DNA of 64,000 nt from Bacillus sp. FJAT-50079 (GCF_018343515.1 NZ_JAGYPD010000001.1:248001-312000), one strand, 5' to 3'. Shown: positions 17,539 to 27,329, counted from the stretch's first letter. The notes: generated by a model from the sequence alone, not told the origin. Numbers and translations: made by a program.

Positions 17539-17558
17539 GGGGATCTTGATTGATCCCC
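17539..17558 (-). other. stem-loop after the binding-protein gene
   Basis: Perfect 7-bp stem (ggggatc / gatcccc) with a 6-base loop, 12 bases after the binding-protein stop and before the permease gene. Same position as the hairpins at 10843 and 25473. Confidence 0.55.
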
Positions 17559-17569
17559 TAGTTTCATCA

Positions 17570-18889
17570 TTACTTTTCAACCGATTGATATTTTTGCAAG
17601 TGTCTGTCTACAATCTTTACTGCATCATTAAGCGCCTTCTCAGGTTCTGTACCGTTTTTAATATCTTCTAACGCTTTATTAAAGTTCGACTCCCATTCTA
17701 GATAACCAGGTGTTTTCGGACGATTGACTGCAGTTTCACTCGCTTCATAAGCAGCAATACCCATGATGCTATCAGGGAAATGTTTATACTTTTCATCTTT
17801 TTGAATTTCATCTATAAAAGACTGTTTCGCAGGAAGCGCCCCGTATTCTTCGAACCAAATTTTTGCGCCATTTCCAACGGTCACATATTTTATAAATTCT
17901 GCTGCCGCTTCTTTTTTAGTTGAATATTTAGAAATTCCCATATGCCAACTTCCAGTAGGTGTAGCTACTTTTTCATCTAAAAAATATGGATGGGGTGCTA
18001 CGCCAAAATTCATACTCGCCTTTTCCAAACTAACCGTAGCCGTTGTAACTCCTAAAAACATAGCCACTTTCCCCGAAATAAAGTAGTCCAATGTTTCTTC
18101 TCTTTTAATCTTGGGACTGACTTTCCAAGTATTAAAAAGATCATAGTAAAATTGATAAGCTTCAATCGCTTTCTCCGAATTAGTAAACCCTTCAGAGACT
18201 AATCCATCATCACTTATGACTTGTGCTCCTTTTCCTTCAGCTAAAGCTAATAGTTGATACGCTCTCCCTATTTGATCAAATACAAAACCAAAGACATCTG
18301 TTTGTCCGTTCCCACTTGTGTCTTCAGTCAGTTGTTTCGCTAAATCCACAACCTGTTCCCATGTCATCCTATCGTTTATATCTTCAGAAGGAAATGGGAT
18401 TCCCTTTTCTTCGAATAAATCCTTGTTATAATACAAAACGACACTCGATGTATTCATAGGCGCAGCCAGTAGCTTACCATCATAGGAACCAGCATCTACT
18501 GATTGCTGAATAAATTCCCCGGTTATTCCGTCACCCAGTAAAGGTTCCAATGGCTCAAGATAACCTTTCAAAGCATATGAAGGAGTTAGAGGCGCATCAA
18601 CCGAAATAATATCTAAATCATTTGCCTTAGATGCTAATTTAATTTCGATGGTTTCCGTTAACTTAGCATATGGATTTAATTGAAGATCCACTTTAATATT
18701 TGGATGCTCCTCTTCAAATGCTGCAACGACTTTTTTGATTGGCTCCTCCCAACTAGAATGGGCCAGATAAGAAATGGTAGTAACTTCTTCATTCTCTTTG
18801 CTAGTCGTTTTTTTATTTTGCGTAGAACACCCTACTAACAATAGGAATAATAACACCATAATAATAAATGCTTTTATACCTCTCCCCAT
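17570..18889 (-). CDS. extracellular solute-binding lipoprotein (nucleoside operon)
   Basis: 439 residues, start after AAGGGGG. The lipoprotein signal ends in LLLVGC, then a Ser/Thr/Lys-rich linker and a family 1 sugar-binding fold (STSSVVLYYNKDLFEEKGIP; GSWHMGISKYSTKKEAAAEF). It delivers ligand to the permeases at 16640 and 15784. Downstream of a nucleoside hydrolase and upstream of ribokinase, so a nucleoside ligand is inferred; classic nucleoside importers in Bacillus are of a different (BmpA/NupN) type, which makes this assignment tentative. Confidence 0.85.
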   Translation of the reverse strand: MGRGIKAFIIMVLLFLLLVGCSTQNKKTTSKENEEVTTISYLAHSSWEEPIKKVVAAFEEEHPNIKVDLQLNPYAKLTETIEIKLASKANDLDIISVDAPLTPSYALKGYLEPLEPLLGDGITGEFIQQSVDAGSYDGKLLAAPMNTSSVVLYYNKDLFEEKGIPFPSEDINDRMTWEQVVDLAKQLTEDTSGNGQTDVFGFVFDQIGRAYQLLALAEGKGAQVISDDGLVSEGFTNSEKAIEAYQFYYDLFNTWKVSPKIKREETLDYFISGKVAMFLGVTTATVSLEKASMNFGVAPHPYFLDEKVATPTGSWHMGISKYSTKKEAAAEFIKYVTVGNGAKIWFEEYGALPAKQSFIDEIQKDEKYKHFPDSIMGIAAYEASETAVNRPKTPGYLEWESNFNKALEDIKNGTEPEKALNDAVKIVDRHLQKYQSVEK

Positions 18890-18910
18890 TTTGTATATCC
18901 CCCTTATTGT

Positions 18911-19804
18911 CTAGTATGAGAAAACCCTTAGTTTTAACATTCTGAAAAATCTATCCCTATCCACCTCTAAACATACATCTACATTCCCTTCGTCATTTAA
19001 TTCTGCAATCGTTTGGCCTGTTGGATTACAATGATCGTAGGCAACATGCACATTCATCCTTTTACTCTTCACTATGGTCGGATCTATCCATGCTGCAACT
19101 GCTAATGGATCATGCATAAAAGTAAAATTCCTATTTCTATAATCCATATAGTCCTCCATTTGTTTCGTCAAAGCTTTGGCAAGTGGTGTACCAGATGAAG
19201 CCAGTAAATCTATTTCATCCCTTGTAATCATCACTTGTCTCGTCACATCTAGGCCGACCATTAGAATAGGAGCTCCACTTGAAAAGACAAGACTCGCCGC
19301 TTCTGGATCACATTTAATGTTATGTTCAATAATGGGCAGATCAATGCCGTTCCTTCCAAGTCGAGTAACACCACCCATCATGACAATTTTTTTAACCCGA
19401 TTGATGATTCCTGGCTCACGGATGATAGCCGCGGCAATATTCGTCAATGCACCAATTGTAACAAGCGTTATCTCACCAGGATGATTCATAATCGTTTCAA
19501 TAATGAAATCAACCGCATGCTTAGAGGAAACGTTTTCCTTTTGGTTAAGCTGCTCATTAGCAATCACCGGCCATGTCACTTCTCTGTTCCATAATAAAGG
19601 CTTTTCAATTCCCCTATACACCTTGATATCCCCTCCGTCACTTAGACGAATCATTCGGTTTGCAATGTTGGATCGCATGCTTACATCACCATAAACCGTC
19701 GTCACCCCTTCGACCTGAATTTCAGGTGACTTAATCGCTAACGCAAGTGCCACCGCATCGTCTGAATCTGTTCCAATATCTGTATCCAAAATGATCCTAT
19801 GCAC
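18911..19804 (-). CDS. ribonucleoside hydrolase
   Basis: 297 residues from the GTG at 19804, which follows GGAGGAAATAAG; a longer frame upstream overlaps the LacI gene and lacks this signal. DTDIGTDSDDA is the calcium-binding DTDxGxDD signature of inosine-uridine nucleoside hydrolases, with VTIGALTNIAAAI and the HNIKCDPEAA region further on. It splits N-glycosidic bonds to give base and ribose. The next genes encode an importer and ribokinase, completing a salvage route. Base preference cannot be read. Confidence 0.88.
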   Translation of the reverse strand: MHRIILDTDIGTDSDDAVALALAIKSPEIQVEGVTTVYGDVSMRSNIANRMIRLSDGGDIKVYRGIEKPLLWNREVTWPVIANEQLNQKENVSSKHAVDFIIETIMNHPGEITLVTIGALTNIAAAIIREPGIINRVKKIVMMGGVTRLGRNGIDLPIIEHNIKCDPEAASLVFSSGAPILMVGLDVTRQVMITRDEIDLLASSGTPLAKALTKQMEDYMDYRNRNFTFMHDPLAVAAWIDPTIVKSKRMNVHVAYDHCNPTGQTIAELNDEGNVDVCLEVDRDRFFRMLKLRVFSY

Positions 19805-19853
19805 CTTATTTCCTCCATTTCTAATATCCTTGAATCCTATGGCTCTACCATTT

Positions 19854-20870
19854 TTACGTTTCATAACGCATACAACTCTCTCTTACAATCAAGTTGGGCT
19901 CAAGATAAATTGTTTGATGTTCAAACGCTTCCTCTGCCTCTATTTGTTTAAGAAGGAGCTGGATTGCAGCTTCGCCCATTTTATAGGTGGATTGATCAAT
20001 CGTTGTCAGTCTTGGATTCATAAATTCGTTATACTTCAGGTTGTCAAATCCAATCACTGATAGATCGTCAGGGATCCTCATTCCTAGCTCCCCTGCTGCT
20101 TGATACACACCAAATGCCATCAAATCATTAAAGGCAAAAATGGCACTTACCTTTTCTTTTTGTAGCAATTGCTTTGCTGCCACGTATCCTCCTTCCCATT
20201 GATAATCGCCTTGAATAATAACGTTTTGATTAACAACTATCCCCCATTCATCCAACGCTTTGGCATATCCCTTTAGGCGTTTGTTCGAATTTGGAATATG
20301 TGAGGGGCCAGTTATACAGCCAATCTTTACGTGGTTAAGTTCCAGCAAAAATTTCGTAGCTAAATATCCCGCTTTCTCATTATCGATATAAACGCCACTA
20401 AATTGGTCGTCATCCAAACCACGGTCTAATAATACAATGGGTGTATTGTGCTGATTGGCCAATGCTTCTATTTGCTTACTCAATGTTGCATAGGAGTGAG
20501 TAAATATAATTCCATCAACGCTTTTTTCTTGCATTAACTGTATATACTCCGTTTCACTTGCTTTATCTCCATCCGTATTACATAGGAAAATATTATAGTT
20601 CGATTGCTTCGCCACATCCTCAGCACCCCTCACTAACTCAGGAAAGAATGGGTTTCTAATATCAGGAATAATCAAACCAATCGTATTCGTTTTTTTAGTA
20701 ATCATACTTCTCGCAATGGAATTGGGGCGATAATCTAGTTCTTGAATAATGCTCAATACCTTTTTTCGGGTATCATCTCCAATCCCTTCCGATTTATTAT
20801 TTAACACCCTTGATACGGTTGTGATGGAGACGTTGGCAATTCTAGCTATATCCTTGATGGTTACTGGCAT
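19854..20870 (-). CDS. LacI-family transcriptional regulator
   Basis: 338 residues from the ATG at 20870, which follows AAGGAG. The HTH TIKDIARIANVSITTVSRVL binds DNA and the rest is a periplasmic-binding-like effector domain (about 60-335). First gene of the leftward nucleoside operon, ending 49 bases before the hydrolase start, so probably autoregulated. Dyads at 20901-20914 and 20926-20945 are candidate operators. Effector likely a nucleoside, ribose or ribose phosphate (inferred). Confidence 0.87.
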   Translation of the reverse strand: MPVTIKDIARIANVSITTVSRVLNNKSEGIGDDTRKKVLSIIQELDYRPNSIARSMITKKTNTIGLIIPDIRNPFFPELVRGAEDVAKQSNYNIFLCNTDGDKASETEYIQLMQEKSVDGIIFTHSYATLSKQIEALANQHNTPIVLLDRGLDDDQFSGVYIDNEKAGYLATKFLLELNHVKIGCITGPSHIPNSNKRLKGYAKALDEWGIVVNQNVIIQGDYQWEGGYVAAKQLLQKEKVSAIFAFNDLMAFGVYQAAGELGMRIPDDLSVIGFDNLKYNEFMNPRLTTIDQSTYKMGEAAIQLLLKQIEAEEAFEHQTIYLEPNLIVRESCMRYET

Positions 20871-20900
20871 TTTCTGCTCCTTGTTCCTATTTCGTTGATT

Positions 20901-20945
20901 AGTAAAACGTTTTCTTTTTTTTGCATGCAAATAATGTTATTTGCA
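20901..20945 (-). promoter_or_regulatory. LacI/CcpA-type operator region
   Basis: agtaaaacgttttc (20901-20914) has the perfect core AAAACGTTTT of LacI-family sites and differs little from a cre. A second inverted repeat, tgcaaata / tatttgca (20926-20933, 20938-20945), follows. Both lie 31-75 bases upstream of the LacI start. Confidence 0.5.
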
Positions 20946-21330
20946 TTAATCGAACTTAAATTAGGTGAAATACGGATAGATTACTTATCTTACTAGCCTT
21001 TTATCGTTTTAAAATTTGAAACCTGAGTCTTCAACATTTCCTAGCAATTGGTTCTAACACCCAACAGGATATATACAAGTACATCATTCACCACAATTAA
21101 ATAGCACTCTCATTAAACTTTGATAAAGCGCACCCTATCGTGACAACAAAATCTAGCTAGCATTCACTGCCCTCCTTTAAGTACATATAATAATTATTAT
21201 CCAACATATTATTACATATGGTTCTATTAGTCAACACTTTTATATCTATTTGTTCTATTACTTGGTTATTCATGCCAATCAATTCTAAGAAAGCTAAAAT
21301 ATAATTAAAAGGGATTGAAAGGAGCATAAG
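20946..21330. other. intergenic stretch between divergent regulators
   Basis: AT-rich, no convincing gene. A direct repeat GTTCTATTA occurs at about 21221 and 21255, upstream of the XRE-type regulator, and could be its operator. A 16-codon minus frame at 21112-21162 has AGGAGG in front but no other support. Confidence 0.3.
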
Positions 21331-21645
21331 ATGAGAGAACAAAAAGTTGGAAATCTATTAAGAGAACTCCGGAAGGCCAAAAATTTAACTACACAAGAAC
21401 TTGCAGATAAAGTAAATGTTTCCCAATCCTATATAAGCCGTTTTGAAAATAATAAAGCAATACCAGATGTAGACATGTTAGACCGAATTCTTCATGCTCT
21501 CGATTCTAATTTATCGTCTTTCTTTGCCTCTGATTTTAACGATACTCCAGCTGACCTAATACAACTTATTAATACAGTGAAAACACTAAGTCCCGAAGCA
21601 CGGATTAAATTAAATGAATTTTTAAGTTTGGTGAGGGAAAAGTAA
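21331..21645 (+). CDS. XRE-family HTH regulator
   Basis: 104 residues. The N-terminal HTH_3 domain (5-62) has LTTQELADKVNVSQSYISRFENNKAIP. The C-terminal helix LSPEARIKLNEFLSLVREK resembles the oligomerisation tail of small SinR-like repressors but lacks the WxxL pattern of true SinI/SinR tails. Start follows AAAGGAG. It stands alone between two sugar operons with its own terminator. Targets unknown; autoregulation through the GTTCTATTA repeats upstream is possible. Confidence 0.8.
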   Translation: MREQKVGNLLRELRKAKNLTTQELADKVNVSQSYISRFENNKAIPDVDMLDRILHALDSNLSSFFASDFNDTPADLIQLINTVKTLSPEARIKLNEFLSLVREK

Positions 21646-21726
21646 GACACCCCTACTAAAACCAGAATAGATAATGACTTAAGGATAACGCAGGCATTTA
21701 CATGATATTGTGACTCAAAAGCAAAC

Positions 21727-21772
21727 AAACCCCATTGACGCATTACTTTAATGCATCAATGGGGTTTATTTG
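21727..21772 (+). terminator. terminator of the XRE regulator gene
   Basis: A 19-bp stem with one wobble-type mismatch (21727-21745 with 21749-21767), 3-base loop and a T-rich tail, 80 bases after the stop. Confidence 0.8.
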
Positions 21773-22256
21773 ATATGGATAATTGCCCGCGTTCCGGAAT
21801 GGTGTCTATCACTATTATCCACAGACTACCTATTTTTGAACCCATCATTAGGGAAAACTAGGAACTACATATAGCGTACTTTTGCTAATCTAAATATAAG
21901 CATCAAAAAGTTTCCTGTTTCACAAGATTTTTAACATTTTCCGAATTCACTTCTTCTTAATCTCCCCTCCATCTTCCTTATCAGTCAAAAAAATAAATCC
22001 CATTCAAACATCCCTTTTTGCTAAAAAAATTAACCAATAGTGACGAGCACCAATTTTAATAAAGAATGAAGCTGTGATCGTTCAATTAAAGTTTCCCCTA
22101 CTCATCTCTAACCGTTAATAGACAAGTTGTATTAGCTTATTTTTCCCCTTAATGATTCAGGCTTTGCCTGTAATTTTATATTTTAAGTAAAAAAAATTAT
22201 TTAATTTGTTCGAAATGACTTGAAATTCAAAATAGTATGCTTTATATTTGTATCAA
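21773..22256. other. intergenic stretch
   Basis: No gene, RNA or repeat recognised; AT-rich sequence leading into the operator array at 22257. Confidence 0.4.
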
Positions 22257-22327
22257 GAAATTAAATTTCATGTAATCACATTGAATGAAATTTAATTTTC
22301 TATAAACTACACGAAATAAAATTTCGT
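22257..22327 (+). promoter_or_regulatory. array of three RpiR-type operator palindromes
   Basis: gaaattaaatttc (22257-22269), gaaatttaattttc (22287-22300) and acgaaataaaatttcgt (22311-22327) share the dyad GAAAT...ATTTC; centres are about 30 and 26 bases apart. They lie in front of the aldolase operon whose last gene encodes an RpiR regulator. The core also occurs before nanE. Confidence 0.6.
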
Positions 22328-22382
22328 AAAATTTAGTAGTTATACATACTTACACAAAGAGGTGATCGTAAAGACCCTTAAA

Positions 22383-22396
22383 TGTAAACGCTTTGA
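22383..22396 (+). promoter_or_regulatory. probable cre (CcpA site)
   Basis: tgtaaacgctttga differs from the consensus TGWNANCGNTNNCA only near the 3' end. It lies 48 bases before the aldolase start, suggesting catabolite repression. Confidence 0.5.
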
Positions 22397-22443
22397 TTAT
22401 GGTTGTGTATTGTAAATCCCAAAGATGACAAGGAGAGAACATA

Positions 22444-23361
22444 ATGCTAATTACAATGAAAGAGTTGCTAACAGTTGCGAACGAACATAAATTTGCGGTA
22501 GGTGCTTTTAATGTGGCCGATAGTTCTTTTTTTAGAGCTGTTGTTGAAGAGGCGGAAAATATAAATTCACCTGCTATTATTGCAATCCATCCATCGGAGC
22601 TAGAGTTTTTAACAGATGAGTTTTTCTCATATGTTAGACATCGTGTATATGAAAGTAGAGTCCCTTTTGTTCTTCATTTAGACCATGGCGGTTCCATTGA
22701 AGAGGTGCTTAGAGCAATTCGTTGCGGTTTTACATCTGTCATGATTGATGGTTCCCTTTTACCGTATGAAGAAAATATTGCAATAACGAAAAAAGTAGTA
22801 GATCTTGCTCACGCTCTTGGAGTATCAGTAGAAGGAGAACTTGGAACAATTGGAAATACAGGTAACTCTATTGAGGGCGGTGTTTCAAAAATCATATACA
22901 CAGAACCGGCCGAGGCGAGAGATTTTGTTAATAGAACGGGGGTTGATTCATTAGCGGTTGCGATTGGTACAGCACATGGAATCTATCCTAAAGATATCAA
23001 GCCGGAATTACAATTGGATATCTTAGAGGAAATTAATGCGTTAGTAGATATTCCATTAGTATTACACGGAGGTTCATCAAATCCTGATAGTGAAATCGCA
23101 CAATCTATTAAACTTGGCGTAGGTAAAATCAATATTTCGAGTGATATGAAATATGCGTACTTCAAAAAGGCTCGAGAAATCTTAAATACGACTGAATACT
23201 GGGATCCAAACATCATTTATCCTGAATGTATTTTGGAAGCCCGAAAAGTGATTAATCATAAGATGCATTTATTCAACTCAGCAGGTAAAGCAAGTCTTTA
23301 CACAGATCTTTCAACTCCTCAGAAAACAGAAAAAACTGCAGTTGCGGAAAAACGATACTAA
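22444..23361 (+). CDS. class II ketose-bisphosphate aldolase, GatY/KbaY/YdjI-like
   Basis: 305-residue zinc aldolase. Predicted catalytic D80 and zinc ligand H81 in LHLDHGG, E132 in VEGELG, H178 in GTAHG and H208 in LHGGS complete the class II site; IGNTG (136-140) is typical of the GatY branch. It cleaves a ketose phosphate into DHAP and an aldehyde. First gene of a rightward operon with a lyxose-isomerase-type cupin, an ABC importer and a sugar kinase, so its substrate is probably a ketose phosphate made by those enzymes. Start follows AAGGAGAG. Confidence 0.85.
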   Translation: MLITMKELLTVANEHKFAVGAFNVADSSFFRAVVEEAENINSPAIIAIHPSELEFLTDEFFSYVRHRVYESRVPFVLHLDHGGSIEEVLRAIRCGFTSVMIDGSLLPYEENIAITKKVVDLAHALGVSVEGELGTIGNTGNSIEGGVSKIIYTEPAEARDFVNRTGVDSLAVAIGTAHGIYPKDIKPELQLDILEEINALVDIPLVLHGGSSNPDSEIAQSIKLGVGKINISSDMKYAYFKKAREILNTTEYWDPNIIYPECILEARKVINHKMHLFNSAGKASLYTDLSTPQKTEKTAVAEKRY

Positions 23362-23465
23362 CAATTTTTCAAACTAAAAATGCCTTTCACCTTAACACAC
23401 CCTAGACGAATCATCATTACTTTTAACATAATATCTATTTCAAGCAATAGAAAGAGAGATGTTAA

Positions 23466-24002
<537 letters not shown>

Positions 24003-24012
24003 CTTAGCACGA

Positions 24013-24049
24013 GATAGAAAAGAAGAAAAAAGGTTTCTTCTTTTCTATC
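24013..24049 (+). other. strong intra-operon stem-loop
   Basis: Perfect 16-bp stem (gatagaaaagaagaaa / tttcttcttttctatc) with a 5-base loop, 11 bases after the isomerase stop and without a following T-run. It probably separates expression of the enzymes from that of the importer. Confidence 0.55.
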
Positions 24050-24079
24050 GCTAGATTCTCATAAATTAACTAGTTTTTA

Positions 24080-24093
24080 TGTAAGCGCAACCA
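24080..24093 (+). promoter_or_regulatory. possible second cre before the importer genes
   Basis: tgtaagcgcaacca differs from the cre consensus TGWNANCGNTNNCA at one fixed position. It precedes the binding-protein gene and follows the stem-loop at 24013, hinting at a separate promoter. Confidence 0.35.
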
Positions 24094-24141
24094 CGTCCGA
24101 CGGTAAAGGCTCATAAAATGATAAATCAGGGAGGGTTTAAT

Positions 24142-25452
24142 TTGAAAACACTAAAAAGGGGTCTGTTTTCAATTTTATTGGTAATTGGTATGTTGATGAT
24201 TCTAGTAGGTTGTTCTTCTGAAAATAAAACAGGTAGCAAGCCAAATGATTCTAATAGTAATGGTAAAGATGGCGGCGATGAAATTACTTTAGAGTTTCAA
24301 CAATGGTGGGGAGTAGAATTACCAGATGGTGTTCTTCAGGAAATCGTTGACGGATTCACTGCTGAAACAGGAATTAAGATCAAACTATTAAGTAATCCTT
24401 ATGCTGATACAAAAACACAAATTGCAGCTGGTGCAGCGTCAGGAACGATGGCAGATGTCGTTGGACTTGATGGTTCTTGGGTATATGATTTTGCCAAACA
24501 AGGATCGATTGCAAATTTAACTGCCTTAATGGAAGCCGATGGATATGATGATAGTCAATTATCCGATCAAATTAGGGTTGATGGGAATACGTATATGATT
24601 CCTGTTGCGAATTTTGCCTATCCGATGTATGTAAACTTAGATATTTTAGAAGAGGCTGGCATTGAAGAAATACCTAAAACATGGTCTGAATTTAGTGAAG
24701 TAACTAGTAAAATCAGTACCTCAACGGGGAAAGCAGGATGGGCGATTCCATTGTCTACTGAATCTCCAAGTGGTATTCAAAATAATTTTATGAGTTGGCT
24801 ATGGGCTTCTGGAGGGTCTATGTTAAATGACGGAAAGCCTGCATTGACGAACAATGAAGACTTAACTGCTACGGTTGAGTTTGTAAAAGATCTATTTGAT
24901 GCTGAGGTAGTAGCTCCAGGCGCATATGCGATGAAGGAATCGGATATGGTCGAAGAGTTTACAAATGGACGTATCGCATTTATGACTGATTCGTTAGCTC
25001 ACTTATCACTGATTAAAAAAGGAGCACCTGATTTAAACTTCGATTTCGTTCCTATTCCAGTTAAAGATGGTTATAGCGGAGAAAGTGGTATGGACGTAGC
25101 AAACTGGGGAATCGGAATTGCTGAAAATAGCAAACATAAAGCAGAAGCGATGAAGTTTATTGAATACCTAATGAGTCCTGAAGTAAATGCAGAAATTGCT
25201 GTTCATGCAAATGCCTTCCCTGGAAACACAAAAGCTGATCCTGATTATTCTTCAGCGGATGAGTTGTTCTTAAAAGCTTATAAACTATATCAAGACAGCT
25301 ATGCCGTTAATGAATTTACTGGACTTCCAATTTCAGAAGAATTAATGAGAACGTTTGATGAACAACTACAACTTTACCTAGATGGAGATACAAGTTCAGC
25401 AAATGATATGTTAGAGGAAACCCAACAAATTTGGGAACAAGCATTTAATTAA
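24142..25452 (+). CDS. extracellular solute-binding lipoprotein (aldolase operon)
   Basis: 436 residues from a TTG at 24142, 7 bases after GGGAGG; the ATG at 24118 has no ribosome binding site. The signal peptide ends in lipobox ILVGC followed by a Ser/Asn/Gly linker. Family 1 sugar-binding fold: EFQQWWGVELPDG, IPVANFAYPMYVNLDILEEA. Supplies the permeases at 25523 and 26463. The ligand is expected to be the aldose or oligosaccharide processed by the neighbouring isomerase, kinase and aldolase. Confidence 0.87.
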   Translation: MKTLKRGLFSILLVIGMLMILVGCSSENKTGSKPNDSNSNGKDGGDEITLEFQQWWGVELPDGVLQEIVDGFTAETGIKIKLLSNPYADTKTQIAAGAASGTMADVVGLDGSWVYDFAKQGSIANLTALMEADGYDDSQLSDQIRVDGNTYMIPVANFAYPMYVNLDILEEAGIEEIPKTWSEFSEVTSKISTSTGKAGWAIPLSTESPSGIQNNFMSWLWASGGSMLNDGKPALTNNEDLTATVEFVKDLFDAEVVAPGAYAMKESDMVEEFTNGRIAFMTDSLAHLSLIKKGAPDLNFDFVPIPVKDGYSGESGMDVANWGIGIAENSKHKAEAMKFIEYLMSPEVNAEIAVHANAFPGNTKADPDYSSADELFLKAYKLYQDSYAVNEFTGLPISEELMRTFDEQLQLYLDGDTSSANDMLEETQQIWEQAFN

Positions 25453-25472
25453 TAAATACTCGATCAATCAAC

Positions 25473-25497
25473 GGGATGTATGTTTTGCATACATCCC
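25473..25497 (+). other. stem-loop after the binding-protein gene
   Basis: Perfect 10-bp stem (gggatgtatg / catacatccc) and a 5-base loop, 20 bases after the stop, before the MalF-type permease gene. Confidence 0.55.
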
Positions 25498-25522
25498 TGT
25501 GTTAGAAAGGTGGTAATGGCAG

Positions 25523-26461
25523 GTGATAACTGAAGCGATAAAAAAATTACGGTATAATAGAAGGTTGCGCGATAACAGAAAAGCACAATATTTTAAAAAG
25601 AAATCCGAGCCATATTTATACCTTTTACCGACCATTATATTAATGGCTATATTATTAGTTATACCTATTTTTATGGTTATTCGCTATTCGTTTTATGACA
25701 ATGTAATTGTAAATAACAATCCTGTATTTGTAGGGATTGAAAACTTTAAAAATCTATTAACGGATAAATCATTTTTAGTGGCTGCAAAGAATACATTCAT
25801 TTTTGTTGGTGGAAGTGTCATTGCACATATGATTCTTGGTATGACCTTTGCCATGTTATTAAATACACATTATCTTAGTACAAAAACCAAAGCTTTGTTC
25901 AGAGTAATATTTGCTTTACCATGGATGTTTACTGCGGCTGTTATAGCCGTTCTTTGGAAAATGTTATTAAACCCAAACGGTGTAATTAACTATTTATTAG
26001 TAGAATTAAATTTAACGAGTACTCAAATTGAATGGTTAGCCTCGAGAGATTTTGCATTATTTTCAGTTACAACGATTAATATTTGGGCGGGATACCCCTT
26101 CTTTATGATCAGTATATTAGCTGGACTTCAAGGTATACAATCAGACCTTTATGAGTCTTCAGCAATTGATGGAGCAAACAGCGTACAGCGTTTTTTCCGT
26201 ATTACCATTCCCCAGTTAAAGCCAATTTTAATTAGTTTAGTATTGTTAGATTTTGTATGGACCATACAGCAATTTGCCCTTATTTGGATGACCACTGGTG
26301 GAGGACCAATTAATGCGACAGAGATGCTCAGTACGTTTATTTATAAACTAGGCTTTAGTAAATATCAGTATTCTATGGCTTCTACTAGCTCAGTAATTTT
26401 GTTAGTCGTATGTACAATCGTCGCGATCTTCTATGTGCGACAACAGAGAGGACAGGAATAA
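25523..26461 (+). CDS. ABC transporter permease, MalF type (aldolase operon)
   Basis: 312 residues from a GTG at 25523 after AAAGGTGG. The N-terminus is basic, then six helices starting at about residue 32 (LYLLPTIILMAILLVIPIFM). The EAA loop is ESSAIDGANSVQRFFRITIP. Pairs with the permease at 26463 and depends on an ATPase encoded elsewhere. Confidence 0.85.
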   Translation: MITEAIKKLRYNRRLRDNRKAQYFKKKSEPYLYLLPTIILMAILLVIPIFMVIRYSFYDNVIVNNNPVFVGIENFKNLLTDKSFLVAAKNTFIFVGGSVIAHMILGMTFAMLLNTHYLSTKTKALFRVIFALPWMFTAAVIAVLWKMLLNPNGVINYLLVELNLTSTQIEWLASRDFALFSVTTINIWAGYPFFMISILAGLQGIQSDLYESSAIDGANSVQRFFRITIPQLKPILISLVLLDFVWTIQQFALIWMTTGGGPINATEMLSTFIYKLGFSKYQYSMASTSSVILLVVCTIVAIFYVRQQRGQE

Positions 26462-26462
26462 T

Positions 26463-27299
26463 ATGGTAGGACAAAGAAAATGGTATATTAAGTTTATCGT
26501 TATCATCCTATTAGTTATGGGCGCAATCTTTGCAGGTTTTCCAATCTTGTGGATGCTTTTAAATTCCTTTAAACCTAACTCCGAAATTTTTGCATGGCCA
26601 CCATTGTGGATTTCTGAAAATTTCACATTCGAAGCTTACTTACAGATTTTCAAAAATCCTGAAAAGATTAGATTTTTCGTTAATAGTTACTTTATCGCCT
26701 TTACTGTAGTAATTTTGACTTTAATTATAAGCATTCTCGCTGCGTATAGTTTCAGCAGGTTTGACTTTCCAGGCAAAAAAATAATCAATACGGTCATTAT
26801 AAGTGTGCAAGCGGTACCACCTATCGCTTTATTAATCCCATATTTGAGCTTGATCGTAACACTTAATTTGTATAACACATATGGTGCATTGATTTTAACT
26901 TACCTGCTATTTACATTACCTTATGCAATTTTAATGATGACTGGCTATTTTAATACATTGCCAAAAGACTTAGATGAAGCAGTTATGATTGATGGTGGAT
27001 CGAAATTTAGAGCACTTAGATCTGTTTTAGTTCCCGTAGCAATTCCTGGAATGGTTTCTGTTGGAATGTATACCTTTATGCTGTCGTGGAATGAATATCT
27101 CTTTGCCTTAGCTTTAACGAAGACAAATGATTTTCGGACTGTCCCAGTAGGAATTAGTTTGTTAATGGGGCAGCATGCTTACGAATGGAACCAAATGATG
27201 GCAATGAGCATACTTGGATCGTTACCAGTATTACTCTTATTCTTATTTTTCCAAAGGTACTTCATTGCAGGGATGACATCTGGAGCTATTAAAAACTAG
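26463..27299 (+). CDS. ABC transporter permease, MalG type (aldolase operon)
   Basis: 278 residues from the ATG at 26463, one base after the MalF-type stop. Six helices; the EAA loop EAVMIDGGSKFRALRSVLVP. The GC-rich repeat at 27330 separates this gene from the kinase gene, so kinase and regulator may be transcribed less strongly or from a promoter inside that gap. Confidence 0.85.
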   Translation: MVGQRKWYIKFIVIILLVMGAIFAGFPILWMLLNSFKPNSEIFAWPPLWISENFTFEAYLQIFKNPEKIRFFVNSYFIAFTVVILTLIISILAAYSFSRFDFPGKKIINTVIISVQAVPPIALLIPYLSLIVTLNLYNTYGALILTYLLFTLPYAILMMTGYFNTLPKDLDEAVMIDGGSKFRALRSVLVPVAIPGMVSVGMYTFMLSWNEYLFALALTKTNDFRTVPVGISLLMGQHAYEWNQMMAMSILGSLPVLLLFLFFQRYFIAGMTSGAIKN

Positions 27300-27329
27300 G
27301 TAAAAATAACATACTAAGTCTCATCTTAA

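Noticed and set aside
21112-21162. 16-codon frame with AGGAGG in front
   Set aside because: Too short and without any further support; the ribosome binding site alone is not enough.
21157-21342. 61-codon minus-strand frame overlapping the XRE gene start
   Set aside because: Overlaps the ribosome binding site and start of the XRE regulator and has no ribosome binding site of its own.
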